This document shows, piece after piece, positions 16,811 through 24,261 of a DNA stretch of 64,000 bases. This DNA comes from Desulfopila aestuarii DSM 18488 (GTDB taxonomy: Bacteria; Desulfobacterota; Desulfobulbia; Desulfobulbales; Desulfocapsaceae), in assembly GCA_945863875.1 (NCBI GenBank), contig CAMBBS010000010.1, forward strand, positions 58,965-122,964, given 5' to 3'. The first letter of the stretch is position 1; each line of letters opens with the position of its first letter. The notes below the pieces were generated by a model, which was not told the origin of the DNA, did not search any database, and worked only from the letters and a program-made list of their open reading frames with translations. Position numbers and translations under genes: made by a program.

Positions 16811-17566
16811 TCGGATCGAATACTTCGGCAATTCAGCGATTCAGCATGGCCCGGAAAGTGACCGGGTCTATTTGATGAAACTGGACAAGGCTGCTTTGCC
16901 GAATATTCTTGATCAGATCCCTACACTGGCCAGGCAACAAGGCTCTGCCAAAATATTTGCCAAGCTCCCGGCCGGCAGCAGAGCTGTTGTTGAGCAGGGT
17001 GGCTGCCGGATCGAAGCCGCTATCCCAACTTTTTACAATGGTCGGGAAGATGGCCTGTTCATGGGCCGTTATTATCATCAGGAAGGCGGTTCGGGGCTGG
17101 AAGTCCATATCTTGCAGCGCCACTTGATTGCCAGCAGATGAGCGGGCCGTACCAGCAGATTTTTGCCAGCTATTCCTTTCCGGTCAACGATCCGGAATAT
17201 CTGCGGGAAACCATGGCCAAAAATGTGCTTTATGCGGGAGTATGGCAGGATAAAAAATTATTGGCGCTCGCCGCGGCGGAAGTCGCGGGGAAGGTGGCCA
17301 GTGCCGAGATGACTGACTTAGCCATCCATGTCAACGGCCGGGCCCGGGGCCTCGCCGGTGTGCTGCTGCAAAAGCTGGAAGTCCTGATGGCAGAGGCGCA
17401 TATCAAGACCTGCTACACCATTGCCACGGCGACCAGCTTCGGTAGGTACATTACTTTTGCCAAGAACAAGTATGTTTTCGCCGGTGCCCTGATCAACAAT
17501 ACCCAGATTTCAGGTGCACTGGAAAGCATAAATGTCTGGTACAAACCGGTGGAGCAGCAACGTTAA
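16779..17566 (+). pseudogene. ablB: Beta-lysine N6-acetyltransferase remnant in two overlapping frames
   Basis: The first piece (16779-17141) carries the AblB N-terminus: RIEYFGNSAIQHGPESDRVYL, then AKIFAKLPAG and IPTFYNGREDGLFMGRYY. The second (17138-17566) carries the GNAT domain: YSFPVNDPEYLRETM, EMTDLAIHVNGRARGLAGVLL and NNTQISGALESINVWYKP. They overlap by 4 nt in different frames, and the linker that normally joins them (roughly 25-35 residues) is largely missing, so a deletion or frameshift at about 17125-17145 is likely. Translation of two split proteins cannot be excluded, but the upstream ablA is clearly dead and beta-lysine would not be made. The pair is a decayed osmolyte operon. 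Confidence 0.82.
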
Positions 17567-17665
17567 TCACTATCATACCCTCTTCTATAACGTTATCGTG
17601 GTCGATTTCTTCCCGGCATAACGGCACTGAACCCGTCACGTTGCTCCTGCATGCTTGGGCTGTTA

Positions 17666-17920
17666 TCAGCAGCCTTCCAGCGCTGGCTTCTTTTTGGTTG
17701 CTTTCACCCCATCGCTGGTCATTTCAGCCGCCTTGTCTTTTACCTCGACTGCGGCTTCTTTGGTGGCGCTGGCCGCTTCCTTGCTCACTTCCACGGCTTT
17801 TTTCTGGGTTTCGATTATGGTTTCTTTGGTTTTTTCAGCAGCCTCTTTTGTGTCTTCACTGCTGCAACCATAAGTAAACATCAAAAGTAACCCGACACAT
17901 GCAATGACAATTTTTTTCAT
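17666..17920 (-). CDS. Small lipoprotein with Lys/Glu/Ala-rich amphipathic helix
   Basis: An 84-residue protein. MKKIVIACVGLLLMFTYGC is a lipoprotein signal peptide with the acylated Cys at residue 19, so the mature part is anchored to a membrane facing the periplasm. The rest repeats an 11-residue-like pattern (EAAEKTKETIIETQKKAVEV, EAAVEVKDKAAEM), similar to LEA-like or apolipoprotein-like helices. It is probably a structural or stress protein. GGGGAGGATG lies upstream of the ATG. It converges with the ablB remnant and is divergent from the superoxide reductase gene. The long plus-strand frames over it are shadows. Confidence 0.75.
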   Translation of the reverse strand: MKKIVIACVGLLLMFTYGCSSEDTKEAAEKTKETIIETQKKAVEVSKEAASATKEAAVEVKDKAAEMTSDGVKATKKKPALEGC

Positions 17921-18298
17921 CGATCATCCTCCCCTTGCGTTGTTAGAGCATACTGCAGACGCAGTTCTTAAATTATGATTATTCTTTTTTTTGAATAGCC
18001 AAGATAGCCAATATTACTTATTATTAACCAACGATCCCATTCTGTGAATGGTAATGATCAGTATTTACAGATGGTGATAATTATAATGCCACTGGAGTAG
18101 AAGATATAGGGGGAAAAATTATATTCAGAATGAAATAAAAAGTGATTAATGTCTAATCTGTCATGGCGGTTGGCATTATGTTTGGCATATCCGGGCGAAC
18201 CAATGGCAAAGAACGGACTTTGCCGCAAAAAAGATGCCTTAAGCAGACAGCACGTTGTCGCTGTCACATCTCATTAATATTTCAGAAAGGAGACACCA
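17921..18298. other. AT-rich intergenic region between lipoprotein and superoxide reductase genes
   Basis: About 378 bp hold the divergent promoters of both genes. The first 200 bp are AT-rich with poly-T near 17985. I see no gene in it. The last 100 bp form the structured leader listed separately. Confidence 0.4.
18205..18270 (+). promoter_or_regulatory. Structured 5' leader of the superoxide reductase gene
   Basis: A perfect 7-bp hairpin GGCAAAG-AACGGA-CTTTGCC (18205-18224) is followed by GCAAAAAAG and a second stem, GACAGC/GCTGTC (18246-18265), closed by an outer GATG/CATC. The ribosome-binding site AAGGAG lies 20 nt beyond. The layout suggests an RNA element controlling translation or stability. 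It has a GCAAA segment between two stems, which loosely recalls cyclic-di-GMP riboswitches, but the conserved core does not match well enough to name it. Confidence 0.3.
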
Positions 18299-18703
18299 AT
18301 GAATGAACGACGCATTTTTCTCAAGACAGCTGCCGCCGCTTCAGTGGTGGCATTCGCTGCCACGCCTCTGGCCTTTGCTGCAGAAAACACCAATTATACC
18401 AATATTATCTATACCACGGATAATCCCGGAAAGTGGAAGGGGAAAGAAGCTATTCATGTACCCCAGGTGACGGTAACCGGCGCTAAAGTTGACTTGGTCA
18501 CGACGCACCCGATGTCGGAGGCGCATTTTATTGTTCGGCATACCCTTATTCTTGAGGACGGAACCTATTTAGGGGCAGCCACTTTTACTGCTGAAGATAA
18601 ACCGGAATCCAGTTACGAGCTGCCTGCAGGGTATAAAGGCAAGATCTATGCGACCAGTTTCTGTAATCTGCATGATTTCTGGCTTACGGAAACCATGGTC
18701 TGA
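18299..18703 (+). CDS. Tat-exported superoxide reductase (neelaredoxin/desulfoferrodoxin family)
   Basis: A 134-residue protein with an N-terminal twin-arginine signal (NERRIFLKTAAAAS, cleavage near AFA-AEN) and a superoxide reductase domain. The iron site ligands are visible: His in IHVPQV, His in THPMSEAHF, further His in VRHTL, and the Cys/His pair in SFCNLHDFW. There is no N-terminal desulforedoxin domain, so it is the single-iron class. It would reduce superoxide to peroxide in the periplasm, protecting an anaerobe on exposure to oxygen. AAGGAG lies 7 nt before the ATG. Folding before Tat export fits the need to load iron in the cytoplasm. Confidence 0.9.
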   Translation: MNERRIFLKTAAAASVVAFAATPLAFAAENTNYTNIIYTTDNPGKWKGKEAIHVPQVTVTGAKVDLVTTHPMSEAHFIVRHTLILEDGTYLGAATFTAEDKPESSYELPAGYKGKIYATSFCNLHDFWLTETMV

Positions 18704-18816
18704 TGCACCTTCCTGCGGTTTTCTGTTCTTTTGAAAGCTGTTGATTCTTCTTGGCAGACCTGCATGACATACTGCAGGCCTGCCGCACGGTCTTGGCCCT
18801 TATTTTTGCGGAGCGC

Positions 18817-19239
18817 CTATCTTGTCCAGACCTCAGGATCATAGCTGCCTGGAGTGCAATATTCTATCCGGTAGGGTTCGATAACGATGACCGAATATTT
18901 CGGATCATCGGGGCCGGAAAAAATGGGTGCAAGTAAGTCATTCCAGAAGTTATGACGTTCTTCCTTGTCGGTAGTGACCCGGGCTTGGCCCTGGATTTGC
19001 AAATAGGGGCGCATTTCCTGCAGGCTGGTAACGCCGCAGGTCAAATGCACATTAGGATTGTTTTCTATCTGCTTGACTTTACGTGAATCGACAAAGGTCG
19101 CGCATCGGATCACCAAATCTCCGTCGCCGACCGTTACCACATAACGAACCCAGGGATTATTTTTCTCGGTTACCGTCGCTAAAGCGGCAAGCTGTGGTTT
19201 GTGAAGAATATGAAGAATACGCTGTTGTAGATCCGCCAT
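18817..19239 (-). CDS. Pyridoxamine 5'-phosphate oxidase-family flavoprotein
   Basis: A 140-residue split-barrel FMN-binding protein of the general stress protein 26/PPOX-like type: LAALATVTEKNNPWVRYV, FVDSRKVKQIENNPNVHLTC and YLQIQGQARVTTD. The family binds FMN, F420 or haem; the substrate is unknown. It lacks the C-terminal residues for true PNP oxidase activity and is much shorter. The neighbouring superoxide reductase suggests redox stress, but the genes are convergent, not an operon. A perfect inverted repeat lies 35 bp upstream of its start. Confidence 0.82.
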   Translation of the reverse strand: MADLQQRILHILHKPQLAALATVTEKNNPWVRYVVTVGDGDLVIRCATFVDSRKVKQIENNPNVHLTCGVTSLQEMRPYLQIQGQARVTTDKEERHNFWNDLLAPIFSGPDDPKYSVIVIEPYRIEYCTPGSYDPEVWTR

Positions 19240-19273
19240 TGTTTCTGCTCCATGTAGAGTTTTTCTTGTTATA

Positions 19274-19299
19274 CTGCTTTACCAGTATTGGTAAAGCAG
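19274..19299. promoter_or_regulatory. Perfect inverted repeat, candidate operator
   Basis: CTGCTTTACC and GGTAAAGCAG flank AGTATT, giving 10-bp arms. It sits in the divergent promoter region 35 bp upstream of the PPOX gene and about 165 bp upstream of the efflux operon. The geometry fits a dimeric repressor site; no T-run favours a terminator. No regulator gene is adjacent. Confidence 0.4.
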
Positions 19300-19466
19300 A
19301 TCCCGCCGAAGGTAAAGGGGGTGGTTATTTTGACCCGATTCATGATTGACAATTAACCAGAATATGGACATTTTTTTCTGAACAAAGCGGGACGTTCTGC
19401 TTGCTCGAGACATCTTGCTGCACGGTAGACGGCGTTAATAACGTATCAACCTGAAGGAGTGGTGTT

Positions 19467-20618
19467 ATGCGCAGGCTCATGCGGTGGATGGCCGCTTTAC
19501 TTGTTATTGCGGGAGTTGCTTTTCTTGTCTGGCAGAAGAGTCGTCCCAAACCAATCGAGGTGATGGTGAAACCGGTTGTTCGCGGAGTAATTGAAAAAAC
19601 CGTTGCCAATACCCGCGCCGGCACGGTCAAGGCCTGCCGCAGAGCGAAGCTTTCCCCGAGTATCGGCGGACAAATCTCCCTCCTGCCCATTCGCGAGGGC
19701 GATCAGGTCAAGGCCGGCACCCTGTTGCTGGAAATATGGAATGCCGATTTAAAGGCCCAGCTGGTCCTGGCCGAGCGCGAGGTTGTTTTTGCCGAGGCAC
19801 AGGCCAATGCAACATGTCTCTCGGCAGAGCAGGCAGACCTGGACGCTAAACGATCAGAGCAGCTGTTTCGCAGGCAGGTTGATTCGAAAGAGCAGACGGA
19901 TCGGGCCATTACCCAGGCCAGATCGTCTCAGGCCCAGTGCGAGGCGGCAAAGGCCTCGGTGCAGATGGGGCTGGCCCGGGTCAACGCCGCCCGGGCAAAC
20001 CTTTCCCGTACCCGACTGCTGGCGCCTTTTGATGGTGTGGTGGCGAAAATTGAAGGTGAGTTGAATGAATATGTCACCCCCTCGCCAATTGGTGTGCAAA
20101 CCCCGCCAACCGTCGATCTCATTGAAAACAACTGCTATTATGTCTCGGCTCCCATCGATGAGGTCGACGCCGCGGAAGTTCGCCTCGGCATGGACTGCCG
20201 TATCAGTCTGGACGCCTTCAGGGGGAGGCAGTTTGCTGGGACGGTGCGCCGCATTTCACCTTATGTTCTTGATGTGGAAAAGCAGGCGCGGACCCTCGAC
20301 ATTGAGACGGCCTTCAGCAATACGGATGATTTTCACGACCTTCTTGCCGGCTACAGTGCCGATGTCGAGATCATCGTCGCCACCCGGCAGGATACCTTGA
20401 AAATCCCCACCGAAGCCGTTCTTGATGGCAGAAGGGTTTTTGTTTATCAGACGGCTGATAAGAAGGTGCATGAAAAACAGGTACAAACAGGGCTGGCCAA
20501 CTGGGCCTTCACCGAGATCCTCACCGGACTGGAGGAGGGCCGGCTGGTGGTCATCAATGTCGATAAACCGGGCCTGAAAGACGGCGTTGCGGCAGTTGCC
20601 GCGGAGGACGTTCCTTGA
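19467..20618 (+). CDS. HlyD/MacA-like periplasmic adaptor protein
   Basis: A 383-residue membrane fusion protein. One N-terminal transmembrane anchor (MRWMAALLVIAGVAFLVW) is followed by a barrel-sandwich (lipoyl-like) domain split by an alpha-helical hairpin rich in Ala, Glu and Arg (residues about 110-185), then ARANLSRTRLLAPFDGVVAKIEGELNEYV and beta-barrel domains. It links an inner-membrane ABC transporter to an outer-membrane channel. It forms an operon with the ATPase (4-nt overlap) and two permeases downstream. No TolC-like gene is in the window. The substrate is unknown; MacAB-type systems export peptides, macrolides or lipids. Confidence 0.88.
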   Translation: MRRLMRWMAALLVIAGVAFLVWQKSRPKPIEVMVKPVVRGVIEKTVANTRAGTVKACRRAKLSPSIGGQISLLPIREGDQVKAGTLLLEIWNADLKAQLVLAEREVVFAEAQANATCLSAEQADLDAKRSEQLFRRQVDSKEQTDRAITQARSSQAQCEAAKASVQMGLARVNAARANLSRTRLLAPFDGVVAKIEGELNEYVTPSPIGVQTPPTVDLIENNCYYVSAPIDEVDAAEVRLGMDCRISLDAFRGRQFAGTVRRISPYVLDVEKQARTLDIETAFSNTDDFHDLLAGYSADVEIIVATRQDTLKIPTEAVLDGRRVFVYQTADKKVHEKQVQTGLANWAFTEILTGLEEGRLVVINVDKPGLKDGVAAVAAEDVP

Positions 20619-21334
20619 TCAGCCTGACGGGGATCAGCAGAGTTTTTACCGTTGGTGACGAGCAGGTGTACGGTCTGCGCGACGTCGATCTGGAGATTAC
20701 TACCGGCGAGTATGTGTCGATCATGGGACCTTCCGGCTCCGGCAAGTCAACCTTACTGAATATGATTGGTCTGCTCGACAAGGCGGACAGCGGCAGATAT
20801 CTTCTGGAAGGCGAGGACATGACCGGGCTGGACGACAGCCGGCAGGCGGATCTGCGGCGTCATAAGATCGGCTTTATCTTCCAGTTCTTTCATCTCGTGC
20901 CGAGGATGTCGGCTGCGGAAAATATCGAACTGCCCATGATACTGGCCGGCCTGCCTTCGTCCGAGAGAAAAAAACGGGTACAGGGGGCGATCGAGGCCTT
21001 TGGCCTGACCAACCGGGCCAGGCACCGGCCGGATGAACTCTCCGGTGGGCAGCGGCAGCGGGTGGCGATTGCCCGGGCGACCATCATGCGGCCGCATATC
21101 CTCCTTGCCGACGAACCCACCGGCAACCTCGACCGTGTCTCCGGCAAGGAGGTGATAGATATCCTCGAAGACCTCAACCGGCAGCAGATCACCCTGCTCA
21201 TGGTGACCCACGATCCAGAACTTGGCCGGCGGGCAAAACGGCAAATTCATATGGTCGATGGGCGGATCGAGTCGGATGTTGCCCAGGGGCCATTTCGCGA
21301 AAAAGAGCCAAAAAAAAATCATGAAGCTAATTGA
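20615..21334 (+). CDS. MacB/LolD-type ABC transporter ATP-binding protein
   Basis: A 239-residue ATPase with Walker A (GPSGSGKST), Q-loop (FIFQFFHLVPRMSA), signature LSGGQRQR, Walker B (ILLADEPTG) and the switch His in VTHDPEL. The start overlaps the adaptor stop by 4 nt. It powers the transporter made with the two FtsX-type permeases that follow. Unlike MacB of E. coli, ATPase and permease are separate proteins here. Confidence 0.92.
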   Translation: MISLTGISRVFTVGDEQVYGLRDVDLEITTGEYVSIMGPSGSGKSTLLNMIGLLDKADSGRYLLEGEDMTGLDDSRQADLRRHKIGFIFQFFHLVPRMSAAENIELPMILAGLPSSERKKRVQGAIEAFGLTNRARHRPDELSGGQRQRVAIARATIMRPHILLADEPTGNLDRVSGKEVIDILEDLNRQQITLLMVTHDPELGRRAKRQIHMVDGRIESDVAQGPFREKEPKKNHEAN

Positions 21335-22526
21335 TATCATCCGCTTTGCTGTTCGTGCCGCAACCGGCTATCCGACGAGAACCATGTTGCTGCTTCTAGC
21401 CATGGCCATTGGCGCGGGTTCGGTGGTTGTCCTGTCAACCCTGGGCGATGGGGCGCGCAATTATGTTATCAATCAGTTTTCATCTCTTGGCAGCAACCTG
21501 CTCATTGTCCTGCCCGGTCGCTCGGAGACGGTCGGTGGGCCTCCACCTCTGTTAGGGATTACGCCAAGAGATCTGACCCTGGACGACGCCATGGCGCTGC
21601 TGCGCTCATCGGCCATACGCTATGTCGCGCCGATTTCGGTCGGCGCCGCCCCGGTCTCCCGAGGCAGACTGGAGCGGGAGGTGTCGATCCTCGGCTCGAC
21701 GCCGGATCTCATATACATCCGCCGGCTGGCAATGGCCGGAGGTCAATTTCTTCCCGAGGGCGATATTACCCGTGCCGCCTCCGTCTGTGTTCTCGGTTAT
21801 AAAATTAAACAGGAGCTTTTCGGCAGCAGCTCGGCCCTTGGCGAAATGGTTCGCATCGGCGACCGGCGCTTTCGGATCCTTGGCGTTCTGGCGGAAAAAG
21901 GTCAGTCCATCGGCATGGATATGGGCGATATTGTCGTCATCCCGGTCGCCTCGGCCCAGGCTCTCTTCAACACCGCCTCCCTTTTCAGGATCATGATTGA
22001 AGTCACTGATCGGGACGCCATGGCCCGGGCCAAGGAGCAGGTTTTACAAACTATTCGGCAGCGGCACGACGGAGAGGATGATGTGACGGTTATCAGTCAG
22101 GACGCTGTCCTTGCCACCTTTGATCGCATCTTTACCGCCCTGACCCTGACCGTGGCCGGCATCGGCGCCATCAGTATTGCCGTCGCCGGCATCCTGATCA
22201 TGAATGTCATGCTCATCGCCGTTTCTCAGCGGCGCAGCGAGGTCGGGTTGTTGAAGGCCATCGGGGCGCCGAGCAGGAGGATTGTCACCTTGTTTCTAGC
22301 CGAATCTGCCTTTCTGTCAACTATCGGCGCTGTTCTTGGCCTGCTGCTGTCTGCCGTGGCGGTCTGGGCTATCGAGCAGGTGTTTGCTGATTTTCCGCTG
22401 GAAATACCTCTATGGTCTCTCTGTGCGGCGGTTGGCGTGTCGGTTGCTACCGGTCTTCTTTTCGGGGTTCTGCCGGCCATCAGAGCGGCCCGGCTTGATC
22501 CGGTACTCTCCCTTTCAAGACGTTGA
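21321..22526 (+). CDS. FtsX-like ABC permease (first)
   Basis: A 401-residue permease: transmembrane segment near residue 25 (MLLLLAMAIGAGSVVVLSTLG), a large periplasmic MacB-PCD domain (about 45-270) and three C-terminal transmembrane segments (VAGIGAISIAVAGILIMNVML and on). The ATG at 21321 overlaps the ATPase gene by 14 nt; the open frame further upstream is inside the ATPase gene and is rejected as start. It probably pairs with the next permease as a heterodimer. Confidence 0.88.
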   Translation: MKLIDIIRFAVRAATGYPTRTMLLLLAMAIGAGSVVVLSTLGDGARNYVINQFSSLGSNLLIVLPGRSETVGGPPPLLGITPRDLTLDDAMALLRSSAIRYVAPISVGAAPVSRGRLEREVSILGSTPDLIYIRRLAMAGGQFLPEGDITRAASVCVLGYKIKQELFGSSSALGEMVRIGDRRFRILGVLAEKGQSIGMDMGDIVVIPVASAQALFNTASLFRIMIEVTDRDAMARAKEQVLQTIRQRHDGEDDVTVISQDAVLATFDRIFTALTLTVAGIGAISIAVAGILIMNVMLIAVSQRRSEVGLLKAIGAPSRRIVTLFLAESAFLSTIGAVLGLLLSAVAVWAIEQVFADFPLEIPLWSLCAAVGVSVATGLLFGVLPAIRAARLDPVLSLSRR

Positions 22527-22532
22527 GCTATC

Positions 22533-23732
22533 ATGCTTATCCGTGATATCTGCAGACTCTCCTTTAGTGCTTTAGTGGACCAGCGGCTGCGCAGCTTTCT
22601 GACTATCCTCGGCATCGCCGTCGGTATCGCCTCCGTGGTCCTGTTGACATCGATCGGTGAAGGGGTGCAAAGGTTCGCCGTCGCCGAATTTACCCAGTTC
22701 GGCACCAATTTGATTGGCATAAATCCGGGCAAGGCAACCACCCTTGGCACCTCCGGGGCAATTATCAACAATGTCCGTCCGCTGAGCATTGCCGACGAAG
22801 AGGCGCTCAGGCGCATTCCCGGCGTGATCAATACGGTCTCTGTGCTTCAGGGCAACGGGCCGGTGGAATTTGCCAAACGCAGCCGGCGCACGACCATTCT
22901 CGGCGTTGGCCCCTCGGCGGCGGATGTCTGGCAGATCAAGGTAGTCAAGGGACGGTTTTTGCCGGAAGATGATAGCCAAGCGGCCAGGTCTTTTGTGGTT
23001 CTCGGCAGCCGAGTCAAAAAAGAACTGTTTCGAGATGCCAATCCGCTGGGGCAGATAATCCGGGTTGCCGGGGAGCGTTATCGGGTGGTCGGGGTCATGG
23101 AGTCAAAGGGGCAGATGCTCGGTTTTGATCTAGATGATGCCGTGTATATCCCGACAGTTCGGGCCATGAGTCTTTTCAACCAGCAAAGCCTGATGGAAAT
23201 CGATATCCTCTATCGGAGTGGCCTGCAGTCGAAGACCATAGCCGAAAAAGTAAGGAAAATGCTGAAAAGCATCCATGGCGCTGAGGATTTCACCATCACC
23301 ACCCAGGAGGAGATGCTGCAGGTTCTCGGGTCGGTGCTGGGTGTTCTTACTCTTGCGGTCGGAGGACTGGGGGGGATATCTCTGCTGGTTGGCGGTGTCG
23401 GTATCATCACCATTATGACTATTGCCGTCAATGAGCGCACCCCGGAAATTGGCCTGTTGCGAGCTATTGGTGCCGACCGCGGGCAGATCCTCCTGCTTTT
23501 TATCGGCGAGGCGGTGGTTCTCGCCGGCATAGGCGGCATGCTCGGGCTGCTTGTCGGTGCCGGCACCGCCTGGATTTTAGGCGAACTGGTGCCGGGTCTG
23601 CCAACCTATACGCCGTGGAGCTATGCCCTTTATGCCGAGCTGATGGCGGCCGGGATCGGCCTTTTGGCCGGTGTTTTGCCGGCTCGTCATGCCGCCGGTT
23701 TGAATCCGGTGGACGCCATACGGGCGGAGTGA
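22533..23732 (+). CDS. FtsX-like ABC permease (second)
   Basis: A 399-residue paralogue of the preceding protein with the same layout: first transmembrane helix FLTILGIAVGIASVVLLTS, periplasmic domain, and the C-terminal helices with GIITIMTIAVNERTPEIGLLRAIGA, a segment typical of MacB-type permeases. Only 6 nt separate the genes. Two different permeases after one ATPase imply a heterodimeric transporter. The gene ends 58 bp before convergent ilvH. Confidence 0.88.
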   Translation: MLIRDICRLSFSALVDQRLRSFLTILGIAVGIASVVLLTSIGEGVQRFAVAEFTQFGTNLIGINPGKATTLGTSGAIINNVRPLSIADEEALRRIPGVINTVSVLQGNGPVEFAKRSRRTTILGVGPSAADVWQIKVVKGRFLPEDDSQAARSFVVLGSRVKKELFRDANPLGQIIRVAGERYRVVGVMESKGQMLGFDLDDAVYIPTVRAMSLFNQQSLMEIDILYRSGLQSKTIAEKVRKMLKSIHGAEDFTITTQEEMLQVLGSVLGVLTLAVGGLGGISLLVGGVGIITIMTIAVNERTPEIGLLRAIGADRGQILLLFIGEAVVLAGIGGMLGLLVGAGTAWILGELVPGLPTYTPWSYALYAELMAAGIGLLAGVLPARHAAGLNPVDAIRAE

Positions 23733-23790
23733 GGGCTGCGGATGCTCAGTTGCCGGCAATGAGAACCCCCGCCGTACACGATCCTTTTTG

Positions 23791-24261
23791 CTATTTCTCC
23801 AGGGCAGTTACTCCGGTGCGGGCGATCTCGATGATGTACTGCCGGCCGACCTCGTCAAGAAAGGTATCGATGCGCCCGGTTGCCCCGGCTACCTGGAGGA
23901 TATGAATATCCCCGCCTTTTTGGTCAAGCACCTCAAAGTTATAGCGTCCGCGAAAGGATTCCAGGTGGGCGCTGTCGACCTCAAGTTTGACGATCGCCAC
24001 TTCCCGCCAGTAGCTGTGGTCGGTATCGAGTTCCTTGGCCGAGATCACCTCGGTGAACTTTTCCAGCTGCTTGATTATCTGGGTAACTTTCGCCTGATCA
24101 TCTTCCTGCAGGGTAATGGTCATCCTGCTGATGCCTGCAACCCGTGAGCTGCAGACAGTCAGGGTGTCGACGTTGTACATCTTTTTACGGATGAGCATCG
24201 ATACCTTGTTGAGCACCCCGGGGCGATCGAGCATAAAAACCAAGATAGCACGTCGATTCAT
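23791..24261 (-). CDS. ilvH: Acetolactate synthase small (regulatory) subunit
   Basis: A 156-residue protein with an N-terminal ACT domain (RAILVFMLDRPGVLNKVSMLIRK) and the C-terminal ALS_ss domain (HLESFRGRYNFEVLDQKGG, VAGATGRIDTFLDEVG). It binds valine and activates the catalytic subunit in branched-chain amino acid synthesis. Its start overlaps the ilvB stop by 4 nt (ATGA), so it is translationally coupled to it. Length is normal for the family. Confidence 0.93.
   Translation of the reverse strand: MNRRAILVFMLDRPGVLNKVSMLIRKKMYNVDTLTVCSSRVAGISRMTITLQEDDQAKVTQIIKQLEKFTEVISAKELDTDHSYWREVAIVKLEVDSAHLESFRGRYNFEVLDQKGGDIHILQVAGATGRIDTFLDEVGRQYIIEIARTGVTALEK

Noticed and set aside
17641..17890. 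Phe/Leu-rich plus-strand ORFs
   Set aside because: They are the reverse of the Lys/Glu-rich lipoprotein gene.
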